From NCBI GenBank assembly GCA_002683395.1, contig NYTG01000007.1, forward strand, positions 34,085-51,369: a DNA stretch of 17,285 bases, given 5' to 3'. Below the pieces are notes generated by a model. It did not search any database, was not told the DNA's origin, and was given only the letters and a program-made list of their open reading frames with translations. Of the stretch, positions 6,679-13,979 are shown piece after piece (the first letter of the stretch is position 1; every line of letters starts with the position of its first letter). This DNA comes from Halieaceae bacterium. GTDB lineage: Bacteria; Pseudomonadota; Gammaproteobacteria; Pseudomonadales; Halieaceae. The position numbers and the translations under genes are program-made.

Positions 6679-6753
6679 TGGCTGGGGCGGGAGGATTCGA
6701 ACCTCCGAATGGCGGGATCAAAACCCGCTGCCTTGCCACTTGGCGACGCCCCA
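6679..6753 (-). tRNA. tRNA-Gln (TTG)
   Basis: A complete 75-nt minus-strand cloverleaf: acceptor TGGGGCG/CGCCCCA, D-stem GCC/GGC, anticodon stem GCGGG/CCCGC with loop TTTTGAT (anticodon TTG), T-stem GGAGG/CCTCC with loop TTCGAAT, discriminator G and encoded CCA (6679-6681). U1-A72 with G73 is characteristic of tRNA-Gln. It is embedded in the operon, 9 bp after the ispE stop and 24 bp before the prs start, with no promoter or terminator of its own visible. It is therefore probably excised from the long transcript. Confidence 0.97.
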
Positions 6754-6762
6754 ACACAACTT

Positions 6763-7614
6763 TTAAGTGACTTCCCGCATCTCGGGAAGTCGGTCCAAAC
6801 CTTCAGCTACCGCAACTTCCAACCCGGTGGGAGCCTCCACAGCAATGCGGCGGGCCGCTTCCTCTGTTTCCAGAGCGGCAAAAAGACATGCGCCACTGCC
6901 GGTCATTCTTGCTGTTGGGGAGTGCTGATTGAGCCATTCCCATGCCCGCTGAACTTCGGGGTAACGCGACAAGACAACGGGTTGCAAATCGTTGTGTCCC
7001 GCCCCTGAAAAAAAGGCCTGCACTGTAATGGGCGCGGTGTGGCGTGTCAATTCAGGATGGGCGAAGATTTCGGCAGTACTCACCTCGCAGGCGGGTTGCG
7101 CGATGACATACCAGCGCTTGGGTAAGGCGATGGGTGAGAGTATTTCTCCAGTGCCCTCTGCCCAGGCGCTATGTCCTGAAACGAAAACGGGGACATCTGC
7201 TCCAAGAGGCGCCGCCAGTTGCCGCAGCGCATTTTGCTCTAGCTTGAGCTGCCACAACCGATTGAGAGCCAACAATGTGGTGGCGGCATTGGAGCTCCCG
7301 CCGCCCAAGCCACCACCTCGCGGGATGCGCTTACGGATGTGGATGTGGGCGCCGCGCTCGGGTCTACCCAGGGCGGTAGCGGCTTTGAGAATGAGGTTAT
7401 TTGCGGGCGCAATATCGTCTGTATCGCCCGAGAGCGTGATGCCAGGCGCTTCGCGGGCCTCAAAGCGCATGTCGTCGCCCCAATTGAGTAATTGAAAGAC
7501 CGTCTGAAGAGAATGATATCCATCTGGACGACGACCCGTCACATGGAGAAATAAATTGAGCTTGGCTGGAGAGCGGGCTTCAATCGTTGTCACGGTAGCG
7601 GGCTGAATTCCCAT
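6763..7614 (-). CDS. ispE: 4-diphosphocytidyl-2-C-methyl-D-erythritol kinase
   Basis: A GHMP-family kinase of the MEP isoprenoid pathway. It phosphorylates the 2-hydroxyl of CDP-methylerythritol with ATP. With the ATG at 7614 it is 283 residues, the normal length. Motifs are P-A-K18-L-N-L-F-L-H-V-T-G-R-R-P-D-G-Y-H, the glycine-rich ATP loop GGGLGGGSSNA (about 100-110), and D140 in P-L-G-A-D-V-P-V-F; K18 and D140 match the catalytic K10/D141 pair of E. coli. A C-terminal M-T-G-S-G-A-C-L-F-A motif is also present. The frame is open further upstream into lolB, but that extension has no IspE character. An alternative GTG at 7593 overlaps the lolB stop as GTGA. Either way translation is coupled to lolB. 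Confidence 0.95.
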   Translation of the reverse strand: MGIQPATVTTIEARSPAKLNLFLHVTGRRPDGYHSLQTVFQLLNWGDDMRFEAREAPGITLSGDTDDIAPANNLILKAATALGRPERGAHIHIRKRIPRGGGLGGGSSNAATTLLALNRLWQLKLEQNALRQLAAPLGADVPVFVSGHSAWAEGTGEILSPIALPKRWYVIAQPACEVSTAEIFAHPELTRHTAPITVQAFFSGAGHNDLQPVVLSRYPEVQRAWEWLNQHSPTARMTGSGACLFAALETEEAARRIAVEAPTGLEVAVAEGLDRLPEMREVT

Positions 7615-8168
7615 TGCGAGATGATGACCTTGATTTCCATGCCGGCGCTCCGGATTGTAACCTTTGCGGGGGCGCTCCAGGGAGGGGCAGATTGCCAGGC
7701 AGTGACGACGGCCTGCCACTCCTGTCCGTCCGCACTGGCGCCGAGTAGCCAGCTTCCCATGGACTCGTAAGGTAAGGACACCAGTGCGGCGGTGACCGGT
7801 GAATCCGGATTGAGTTGCGACAGCAGCTGAACCTGCTCACCGTCCCGCCACAACACGGTGTCACCCCTGCGCTCAACGATTTGGCTCCTGAGCGAAAAGG
7901 GGCCGGATAATGTGACGACATCGGTCTGTGAGTCACTGCGTCGCCATTGAAACCGTGCAGCTTCCGTTTCATCTCCGAGAGAGAAAGACACCTTCCCCTT
8001 CGCGCTCCAGCGAGGCAGGTCGGTGGGCACTGCGTTTGCTGCCGGCTTGGTATCAGCTCTGTCTGAGCCCACGGTCGAACACCCTGATATCAGCAGCAGC
8101 GCGGCAGCTAGCGCATAGCAAGCGAGGACGGGGTATTCGCGATGCCGGTAGCGCGAAAGAAGTGTCAC
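7590..8168 (-). CDS. lolB: Outer-membrane lipoprotein insertion receptor LolB
   Basis: A 192-residue lipoprotein. The basic N-terminus (to R10) is followed by a hydrophobic stretch and the lipobox L-I-S-G-C30, giving a mature protein of about 163 residues. The mature part reads R-W-S-A-K-G-K-V-S-F-S and A-A-R-F-Q-W-R, the LolB pattern, with later S-L-P-Y-E-S-M-G-S-W-L-L-G. LolB takes lipoproteins from periplasmic LolA and inserts them in the outer membrane. The identity is supported by its place between hemA and ispE, as in E. coli and Pseudomonas. The start is GTG (8166-8168) overlapping the TGA of the upstream TPR gene as GTGA; the end overlaps ispE by 25 bp. Confidence 0.92.
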   Translation of the reverse strand: MTLLSRYRHREYPVLACYALAAALLLISGCSTVGSDRADTKPAANAVPTDLPRWSAKGKVSFSLGDETEAARFQWRRSDSQTDVVTLSGPFSLRSQIVERRGDTVLWRDGEQVQLLSQLNPDSPVTAALVSLPYESMGSWLLGASADGQEWQAVVTAWQSAPPWSAPAKVTIRSAGMEIKVIISQWEFSPLP

Positions 8169-9892
8169 AGAGGGTCAGCGCCTAACCGTTCTAATGCCTC
8201 AAGAATAATAGGGTGAGCCGGTACCCGGCTCAGTCCATCCCGCCAGATGTCCCGTGCTTCCACCTGCCTTCCCTGCATCCAAAGCACCTCCCCCAAATGC
8301 GCGGCGACTTCTGGGTCGGGGAAGGCATTGTGCGCCTGGCGGAGCAGCACTTCGGATTGGGCGTATTGGCCTAGCTTGTAATAGACCCACCCCAGACTAT
8401 CGAGAATGGCAGGATCACCGGGGGAAAGGGAGAGCGCCCGCTCAATCAAATCGGCGGCTTCCTCATAGCGCTGGGTACGGTTGGTTAGCGTATATCCCAG
8501 CGCATTCAGGGTTGCGGCATGATTCGGATCTTGCACGAGAATGCTGCGCAGATCGTTTTCCATGGCGCCCAGTTCACCCTCAGATTCATGCACCATGGCG
8601 CGCCCGTAGAGCAGAGAAAACGACTGCGGGAAGGCCGTTAAACCACGGTCATAAGCCTTCAGTGATTCTCCTGTCCAGTCACGCAGGGAATCGGCCTCCA
8701 GTAAAAAGAGTTGCTCTGCCGCACTGGGGTAGGCCCGTCTTTGTTCGTCAAAAAAGGCTTTGATGTCATTGGCGAATGCCGTCTCGATCAGCAACTGAGA
8801 CGCCCGCGCTTTGGCATCGCGAAATTCACGTGAGGGCCCTACCGCCGCGAAGGCTTCGATCGCCTCCGGGTAGCGATCGCGGCCCATTTCGATCCGGCCG
8901 ATGTAGTAATTCGCCTCATCGAGGCGGGCCTCAAGGGTGATCAGTTGCTGAAACTTCTGCAGGGCGGCGTCAAAGTATTCCAACTCAAAATCGAGCAGGG
9001 CAGCAGTTGAGAGCAACTCCGAGTTATCGGGGTCGCGTTCAAGCAGAATCGAGAACTGTTGTTGTGCGCTGGCGTAATCGCGCTCGGACCCCAGCAGTCG
9101 CGCATATTGCAGGCGCAATTCCTGATTGTCCGGGTAGGCAGCGACGGTCTTTGCAATTAGGGTAAAAGGCGATTCTGATGACTGATCAATCATCAGCTGG
9201 GTCCAAAGCATGACCGCCCTGATGTCCTCAGGGGAGCGCTCCAGCACGGGGCGAATCAATGACTCCGCGAGTTTCCAGTCTTTGCCTAATCTCGCTAACA
9301 AGCTCGCTGCAATGGCGATCTGGTCATCCTCTGGCCATCGAGTGGCCAGCGCACGAATGGCCTCGGCAACCGCAGCTTGCGCGTCACCGTCGAGTTGCTC
9401 GTAGCTACCAAGATGGGCGGCAACGTTGACCGGATGACCCAATTCATAGGCAATGCCAGCGTAATATAAGGACTCTACCGGGCGGCCGGTTCGGGCCAGC
9501 CAGCCTGACGCTGCGGAAGCCGCAGCGCCGTCTTTGGGGTCCAGTTCTACCAGCCGCACGGCCATCATTGAGGCCCGATCATTGTCGTTGACGAATTCCG
9601 CTAGCCGCAGAGCACGGCGCGCCAGCGCTGGGTCCGTCAGCGTCATCGCCTGTTCTGTTAACAAGGCGAGTCCTTGATCAAAATCCCGAAGACGCAAGGC
9701 AAACTCCGCCTGCAGAAGCGGCAGCAAGCTCGCGGTCGGAATCGGTGTCTCTGCGGGTTCGCCCTGTACTTCGGTCACATCCGGCGAGACGGCCGGTGCA
9801 ATAACGTCCACCACCATCGGGTCAGGTGTGACGCCTGCACAACCCGTCAGGGCAAAAGTGAGGGCAATAGCGGTAGTTCGGAAGCCATTCAT
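8165..9892 (-). CDS. TPR-repeat lipoprotein (homologue of the TPR gene upstream of lolB in Pseudomonas)
   Basis: With the ATG at 9892 this is a 575-residue lipoprotein whose signal sequence is short and clean: M-N-G-F-R, a hydrophobic core, then lipobox L-T-G-C18. The frame is open for 14 more codons upstream, but that extension would bury the signal peptide. The rest is a helical tetratricopeptide solenoid. Clear TPR units include P-D-N-S-E-L-L-S-T-A-A-L-L-D-F-E, A-T-L-N-A-L-G-Y-T-L-T-N, P-A-I-L-D-S-L-G-W-V-Y-Y-K-L-G and V-A-A-H-L-G-E-V-L-W-M-Q-G-R. TPR proteins are scaffolds for protein-protein contact. In Pseudomonas a similar gene sits in the same place (next to lolB, divergent from hemA). 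The partner is unknown; a role at the outer membrane next to LolB is inference. It is the first gene of the minus-strand run. Confidence 0.88.
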   Translation of the reverse strand: MNGFRTTAIALTFALTGCAGVTPDPMVVDVIAPAVSPDVTEVQGEPAETPIPTASLLPLLQAEFALRLRDFDQGLALLTEQAMTLTDPALARRALRLAEFVNDNDRASMMAVRLVELDPKDGAAASAASGWLARTGRPVESLYYAGIAYELGHPVNVAAHLGSYEQLDGDAQAAVAEAIRALATRWPEDDQIAIAASLLARLGKDWKLAESLIRPVLERSPEDIRAVMLWTQLMIDQSSESPFTLIAKTVAAYPDNQELRLQYARLLGSERDYASAQQQFSILLERDPDNSELLSTAALLDFELEYFDAALQKFQQLITLEARLDEANYYIGRIEMGRDRYPEAIEAFAAVGPSREFRDAKARASQLLIETAFANDIKAFFDEQRRAYPSAAEQLFLLEADSLRDWTGESLKAYDRGLTAFPQSFSLLYGRAMVHESEGELGAMENDLRSILVQDPNHAATLNALGYTLTNRTQRYEEAADLIERALSLSPGDPAILDSLGWVYYKLGQYAQSEVLLRQAHNAFPDPEVAAHLGEVLWMQGRQVEARDIWRDGLSRVPAHPIILEALERLGADPL

Positions 9893-9950
9893 GGTCAAGC
9901 ATAGTGCCACAAAGAGCTTCAGCTCCCGCAGCAAGTTAGTGAACAGTAAA

Positions 9951-9959
9951 TGCTATGAT
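9951..9959 (+). promoter_or_regulatory. Extended -10 promoter for hemA operon
   Basis: TGCTATGAT is an extended -10 (TGn plus TATGAT, 5/6 to TATAAT). No good -35 is visible at 16-18 bp, which is common for extended -10 promoters. Transcription would start near 9966, about 33 nt before the hemA ATG at 9999. Confidence 0.5.
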
Positions 9960-9963
9960 AGCA
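9955..9963 (-). promoter_or_regulatory. Extended -10 promoter for the TPR-lolB-ispE run
   Basis: Read on the minus strand these bases are TGCTATCAT, again a TGn-extended -10 (TATCAT). It overlaps the plus-strand -10 almost completely: 9951-9963 is a 13-bp palindrome apart from its centre base. The start would be near 9948, giving a leader of about 55 nt to the TPR gene at 9892. No clear -35 is seen. Confidence 0.4.
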
Positions 9964-9998
9964 AGTTGCGACGACTGGTGAGGGTATCGGCCAGACTG

Positions 9999-11309
9999 AT
10001 GTTGAACAAGCTGGTGGTAGTGGGAGTGAATCATGACTCGGCATCTGTAGAGTTGCGCGAGCAGATCGCTTTTGCGCCGGAAAAAGTGAATGATTCATTG
10101 AGCGCGCTGATTCGAGATACTCAGGTCAGTGAATCGGTGATCCTGTCCACCTGCAACAGAACAGAGCTCTACGGCGTACTACCTGAAAACGTGGATGGTG
10201 TTGTCGTCAGCGATCAGCTGTCCCACTGGCTCGCTTCACACCATGGTATCGATGTGAATCAGTTACTACCGTCCGTCTACCGCAATCATGGCGTAGCGGC
10301 GGCTTCCCATTTGGTGAGGGTCGCTGCTGGCTTGAATTCAATGGTACTCGGCGAGCCTCAGATCTTTGGCCAGATGAAGTCAGCGTTCGCTGTGGCGCAA
10401 GAAGCCGGTGCTGTCGGGTTTCATCTGAATATGATTTTTCCAGAGGCGTTCAGAATCGCCAAAAAAGTCCGCACTGACACTGCCATTGGTGAAAATCCGG
10501 TCTCGGTGGCTTATGCGGCGGTTGATCTGGCGCGCCAGATTTTCAGCGACATGGAGCGCAGCACAGCCCTGTTACTGGGTGCAGGTGAAACCATTGAGTT
10601 GGTCGCTCGGCATCTGCGAGATGCGGGACTAGGGAAACTGATTATTGCCAACCGAACCCTTGAGCGTGCCGAGCAACTGGCCTCGCAATTTGATGCAGAA
10701 GCGATCCTGCTCGCCGACGTGACACAGCGTCTTCCCGATGCCGACATCGTCATAAGTTCCACGGGCAGTCAGCTACCGATTCTGGGGAAAGGGGCGGCAG
10801 AGGAGGCGGTGAAAGCGCGTCGCTGGCGGCCTGTACTCATGATTGATCTCGCTGTGCCCCGAGATATTGAGCCCCAAGTTGCCGAGATCCCCGATATTTA
10901 CCTCTACACCGTTGATGATATGCGGGAAGTGATTGAGGAGAATCTGCGGCTGCGTGCGTCCGAGGCCAGCAAGGCGGATGAGATTGTTGTCTCGGGTATT
11001 GAAGCCCTCAAAGACGGGCTGTTGGAGCGACAGTCCGCAGATGTTGTCAAAACCTACCGCGACTCGGCGCTGGCGCTACAACAGGCTGAACTCGACAAAG
11101 CACTCAAGATGTTGGAAAAAGGCGCTGATCCCGAGGAAGTCGTTGGTCGTCTGGCCCGCGACCTAACCAATAAACTCATTCACGCACCCACTGCCGGGCT
11201 CCGTCAACTCGCCAAAGAAGGCGGTAAGCGGGATGTCTCCAGGCTGGCCGCCATACTGGGATTAACAGATATTGACGATGAGCGGGACGAGGGCGCGACC
11301 CTTCAATAA
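9999..11309 (+). CDS. hemA: Glutamyl-tRNA reductase
   Basis: A 436-residue NADPH-dependent glutamyl-tRNA reductase, the first committed enzyme of C5 tetrapyrrole (heme) synthesis. It turns Glu-tRNA(Glu) into glutamate-1-semialdehyde. The catalytic Cys is C52 in S-T-C-N-R-T-E-L-Y (C50 in E. coli). Other signatures are G-L-N-S-M-V-L-G-E-P-Q-I-F-G-Q (112-125), the NADPH Rossmann loop L-L-L-G-A-G-E (191-197), A-N-R-T-L-E-R-A, and the C-terminal dimerisation helices ending in K-L-I-H-A-P-T-A-G-L-R. The frame is open upstream for 57 codons across the promoter region, but M-L-N-K-L-V-V-V-G-V-N-H at 9999 matches where the family begins. The Shine-Dalgarno is weak. It is first in hemA-prfA-prmC-moeB, an order shared with other gammaproteobacteria. 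Confidence 0.96.
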   Translation: MLNKLVVVGVNHDSASVELREQIAFAPEKVNDSLSALIRDTQVSESVILSTCNRTELYGVLPENVDGVVVSDQLSHWLASHHGIDVNQLLPSVYRNHGVAAASHLVRVAAGLNSMVLGEPQIFGQMKSAFAVAQEAGAVGFHLNMIFPEAFRIAKKVRTDTAIGENPVSVAYAAVDLARQIFSDMERSTALLLGAGETIELVARHLRDAGLGKLIIANRTLERAEQLASQFDAEAILLADVTQRLPDADIVISSTGSQLPILGKGAAEEAVKARRWRPVLMIDLAVPRDIEPQVAEIPDIYLYTVDDMREVIEENLRLRASEASKADEIVVSGIEALKDGLLERQSADVVKTYRDSALALQQAELDKALKMLEKGADPEEVVGRLARDLTNKLIHAPTAGLRQLAKEGGKRDVSRLAAILGLTDIDDERDEGATLQ

Positions 11310-11330
11310 GCGCTCTTTGGTGTCCTGATA

Positions 11331-12416
11331 GTGAAAGCATCTCTTCTTTCCAAGATTGAAGCATTGGCGGACCGCCATCAGGAGGTCGAGGCCCTGCTTG
11401 GCGATGCCGAGGTGATCCACGACCAAAATCGCTTCAGAGATCTCTCTGTGGAGTTTGCGCATCTTAACGAGGTGGTAATCCAGTACCGGCGCTGGCAGCA
11501 GCTTCACATTTCACTGGAAGATGCAAAGCAGATGCTCGAGGACCCTGATATAGACATGAGAGCGCTCGCGTCTGAAGAAGCGACCGAGGCCGAACAAGGT
11601 CTGGAGGCGATAGCGTCGTCGCTGCAAGTCTTGCTGTTGCCTCGGGACCCGAGTGATGGCAATAACGTCTTTCTGGAAATTCGAGCGGGTACCGGTGGTG
11701 ACGAGGCCGCCATTTTCTCTGGTGACCTGTTCAGGATGTATCACCGCTATGCCGAGCAAAAAGGGTGGTCGGTGGAGATACTTTCCGAGCGTGCGGGTGA
11801 GCATGGCGGATTTAAAGAGCTGATTAGCCGGGTTGTCGGTCAGGATGTTTATAGCCACCTGAAGTTTGAATCCGGGGCCCATCGCGTCCAGCGTGTGCCC
11901 GAGACCGAATCTCAGGGGAGAATCCATACCTCGGCTTGTACGGTAGCCGTATTGCCGGAAACTGAGGAAGTTAACGACATCGAGATCCGCAAAGAGGACT
12001 TGCGGGTTGATACCTTTCGGTCATCGGGTGCCGGTGGCCAGCACGTTAATACAACGGACTCTGCTGTGCGGTTGACCCATTTGCCAACGGGCATCGTTGT
12101 CGAGTGTCAGGACGAGCGCTCGCAACACAAGAATCGCGCCCGGGCTATGTCACTTCTGCAGGCAAAATTGCTGTCTGCCGAGCAGGACAGTCAGAGGGAG
12201 TCACAGGCTTCGGAGCGCCGCTCTTTGGTGGGGTCGGGCGATCGTTCGGAGCGCATTCGCACCTATAATTTCCCGCAGGGGCGTATCACAGACCACCGGA
12301 TTAACTTGACGTTGTATAAGTTGGACGAAGTGGTGAGCGGCGATCTCGATCCGTTGATTCTCCCGTTAAGGCAGGAGCATCAGGCGGATCTTCTTGCCGC
12401 AATGGCTGACGAATGA
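11331..12416 (+). CDS. prfA: Peptide chain release factor 1
   Basis: A 361-residue RF1, which reads UAA and UAG stop codons and triggers peptidyl-tRNA hydrolysis. The stop-codon recognition tripeptide of the P-x-T type is P190-E-T192 (P-A-T in E. coli), within R-V-P-E-T-E-S-Q-G-R-I-H-T-S. The catalytic G235-G-Q237 lies in S-S-G-A-G-G-Q-H-V-N-T-T-D-S-A-V-R. RF2 would carry S-P-F instead, so this is RF1. The start is GTG at 11331, supported by M-K-x-S-L-L-S-K-I-E-A-L as in E. coli M-K-P-S-I-V-A-K-L-E-A-L. It follows hemA by 21 bp and overlaps prmC as ATGA. Confidence 0.97.
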   Translation: MKASLLSKIEALADRHQEVEALLGDAEVIHDQNRFRDLSVEFAHLNEVVIQYRRWQQLHISLEDAKQMLEDPDIDMRALASEEATEAEQGLEAIASSLQVLLLPRDPSDGNNVFLEIRAGTGGDEAAIFSGDLFRMYHRYAEQKGWSVEILSERAGEHGGFKELISRVVGQDVYSHLKFESGAHRVQRVPETESQGRIHTSACTVAVLPETEEVNDIEIRKEDLRVDTFRSSGAGGQHVNTTDSAVRLTHLPTGIVVECQDERSQHKNRARAMSLLQAKLLSAEQDSQRESQASERRSLVGSGDRSERIRTYNFPQGRITDHRINLTLYKLDEVVSGDLDPLILPLRQEHQADLLAAMADE

Positions 12417-13222
12417 CAGCCCGCGAGTTACTGCAGCAAGTCGCTATTGATCGGGGAGACGCCGAAGGCTTGCTAGCCAATGCGCTGCGAGTCAATCGTG
12501 CGTGGTTGTTCGCTCATCGGGACGAGCCTGTGGATGACAGCTGTGCGGAGCATTTCATGGAGCAGGCCAGGGCGCGTGCGGAGGGAGAGCCCCTTGCTTA
12601 CCTGCTGGGATATCGCGATTTCTGGAGCCTGCGGTTGAACGTCAATCGAGACGTTTTGATCCCGCGTCGAGAAACGGAGCACCTGGTTGAATGGGCCATC
12701 GAACGCATCGATGCGGGGGCACAGCGAATATTGGATCTGGGCACGGGCAGCGGCGCGATTGCGCTGGCGTGTAAATCCGAACGACCGCAGGTGGAGATGT
12801 GCGCGGTCGATGGCTGTCAGGAAGCCCTGTCCTGTGCCAGAGCTAACGGTGAGTCACTGGGGCTTGAGGTTGACTGGTTGTACAGCGACTGGTTTGAGAA
12901 GGTGCCGCCCAATTACTGGGATCTGGTGGTATCAAACCCGCCCTATATTGCGGCTAACGATGCACACCTGAGCCGCGGTGACCTTCCGGCAGAGCCCGCG
13001 CTAGCCCTCATTGGTGGTCATACGGGTTTGGAGTCGATTGATCACATTGTTGCAGGAGCACCTGATTTTTTGCGGCCGGGGGGTTGGTTGCTGCTGGAGC
13101 ATGGATTTGATCAGGCAGAGCTCGTCGCAGGTTTGTTGAGAACGAAGGGATTCAGCAAAGTGAGTACTCGCCGGGATTGGTCTGGGCACGCGCGTATGAC
13201 GGGGGGGCAATGGCTGAACTAA
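12413..13222 (+). CDS. prmC: Release factor glutamine N5-methyltransferase
   Basis: A 269-residue class I SAM methyltransferase that methylates the glutamine of the GGQ motif of RF1 and RF2, raising termination efficiency. The N-terminal helical domain (1-75) recognises the factor. P-R-R-E-T-E-H-L-V-E-W at 84-94 precedes the SAM loop D-L-G-T-G-S-G-A-I-A-L (108-118), and N175-P-P-Y178 is the glutamine-binding catalytic motif. Length is close to the usual 275-280. Its ATG overlaps the prfA stop (ATGA), so enzyme and substrate are translationally coupled. Its own stop is overlapped by moeB by 13 bp. In older literature it is called hemK. Confidence 0.96.
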   Translation: MTARELLQQVAIDRGDAEGLLANALRVNRAWLFAHRDEPVDDSCAEHFMEQARARAEGEPLAYLLGYRDFWSLRLNVNRDVLIPRRETEHLVEWAIERIDAGAQRILDLGTGSGAIALACKSERPQVEMCAVDGCQEALSCARANGESLGLEVDWLYSDWFEKVPPNYWDLVVSNPPYIAANDAHLSRGDLPAEPALALIGGHTGLESIDHIVAGAPDFLRPGGWLLLEHGFDQAELVAGLLRTKGFSKVSTRRDWSGHARMTGGQWLN

Positions 13223-13965
13223 CCGACGCCGAGTTGGCGCGTTATGCACGTCAATTGATCCTGCCCGAAGTGGATCTAGAGGGACAGTCGAGATTGAAGC
13301 GGGGTCGCGTGCTGATTATCGGTGGGGGCGGCCTGGGTACCCCCATTGCGCAGTATCTGGCGGGCGCGGGTGTAGGCGCTATCCGCATTGCAGATAATGA
13401 TCATATTGAGCTCAGCAATTTGCCGCGCCAGTTGGCCTACACAGAACAGGATGTGGGTCAGTTTAAGGCAGACGTGTTGGCTAGACGATTGGTCGAGGGC
13501 AACCCAGGCGTGGCAGTCGATGCTCGAGTTACCCGGTTCGACTCAGGTTCTGCGCCCAGCCTGCTGGAAGATATTGATTTGGTTCTCGATGCCACGGATT
13601 CGTTGCAGGCGCGACTGGATATTGATCGGGCGACCTTTGCGGCGGGGTTGCCCTGGGTCATGGGTGCAGCGGCTCGCACCTCCGGCCAGTGGGCTGCTTT
13701 TGACGGCGGGCGTGAACAGGGCTGTTACCACTGCCTTGTGGCGGACGCGGATCAAATACAGGAGGCGGGCTGCGCCGAGCTGGGTATTCTCGGTCCGGTA
13801 GTGGGGTTGGTGGCACTCCAGCAGAGTTTACTGGCGCTCAAGTACCTCCTTGGCGCCAACGTTCCTTGGGGGCAGCTCCGACTTCTAGACGCCTGGTCCG
13901 GGGAACACCATGACATTACAATTGGCGCCCGTAAAAACTGCTCAATGTGCCAAAACGAGCGCTGA
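13210..13965 (+). CDS. moeB: MoeB/ThiF-type sulfur-carrier-protein adenylyltransferase
   Basis: A 251-residue E1-like enzyme that adenylates the C-terminal glycine of a small sulfur-carrier protein (MoaD in molybdopterin, ThiS in thiamin synthesis). The nucleotide loop is GGGGLGTPIA (38-47). R73 in N-L-P-R-Q, K86 in G-Q-F-K-A-D and D130 in D-A-T-D sit at the same numbers as in E. coli MoeB. Zinc ligands are C172/C175 (C-Y-H-C) and C244/C247 (C-S-M-C), with C188 in the thiol position. There is no rhodanese domain. Position after prmC is the Pseudomonas arrangement and favours MoeB, but ThiF cannot be excluded because no moa or thi gene is nearby. The ATG at 13210 directly follows a G-rich stretch inside the end of prmC. 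An upstream in-frame start at 13177 adds residues with no family match. Confidence 0.88.
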   Translation: MAELTDAELARYARQLILPEVDLEGQSRLKRGRVLIIGGGGLGTPIAQYLAGAGVGAIRIADNDHIELSNLPRQLAYTEQDVGQFKADVLARRLVEGNPGVAVDARVTRFDSGSAPSLLEDIDLVLDATDSLQARLDIDRATFAAGLPWVMGAAARTSGQWAAFDGGREQGCYHCLVADADQIQEAGCAELGILGPVVGLVALQQSLLALKYLLGANVPWGQLRLLDAWSGEHHDITIGARKNCSMCQNER

Positions 13966-13979
13966 TAAACCGTTATTAG
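13962..13979. other. Stem-loop covering the moeB / MATE tail-to-tail junction
   Basis: CTGATAA (13962-13968) and TTATTAG (13973-13979) pair, with one G-U, around ACCG. Flanking GCGCTG and CAGCGC could add an outer stem. It contains both stop codons. No T-run follows on either strand, so it is at best a weak bidirectional terminator or 3'-end hairpin. Confidence 0.3.

Larger units (their letters stand above)
9930..9967 (+). repeat. Direct repeat AGCAAGTT, two copies 30 bp apart
   Basis: The identical octamer AGCAAGTT occurs at 9930-9937 and 9960-9967 in the 106-bp spacer between the TPR gene and hemA. The 30-bp spacing puts both on about the same face of the helix and brackets the shared -10 region. 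This may be a pair of binding sites or chance. Confidence 0.35.

Noticed and set aside
6679..6753. tRNA-Gln as an integration (att) site
   Set aside because: It is embedded between ispE and prs in the conserved order; no integrase or repeated tRNA 3' end is present.
7615..7719. N-terminal extension of IspE by 35 codons
   Set aside because: It lies inside lolB, is rich in Arg/His/Pro, and IspE proteins start about 10-20 residues before P-A-K-L-N-L.
9828..9998. N-terminal extension of HemA by 57 codons
   Set aside because: It overlaps the start of the divergent TPR gene and the promoter region, and the family begins at M-L-N-K-L-V-V-V-G at 9999.
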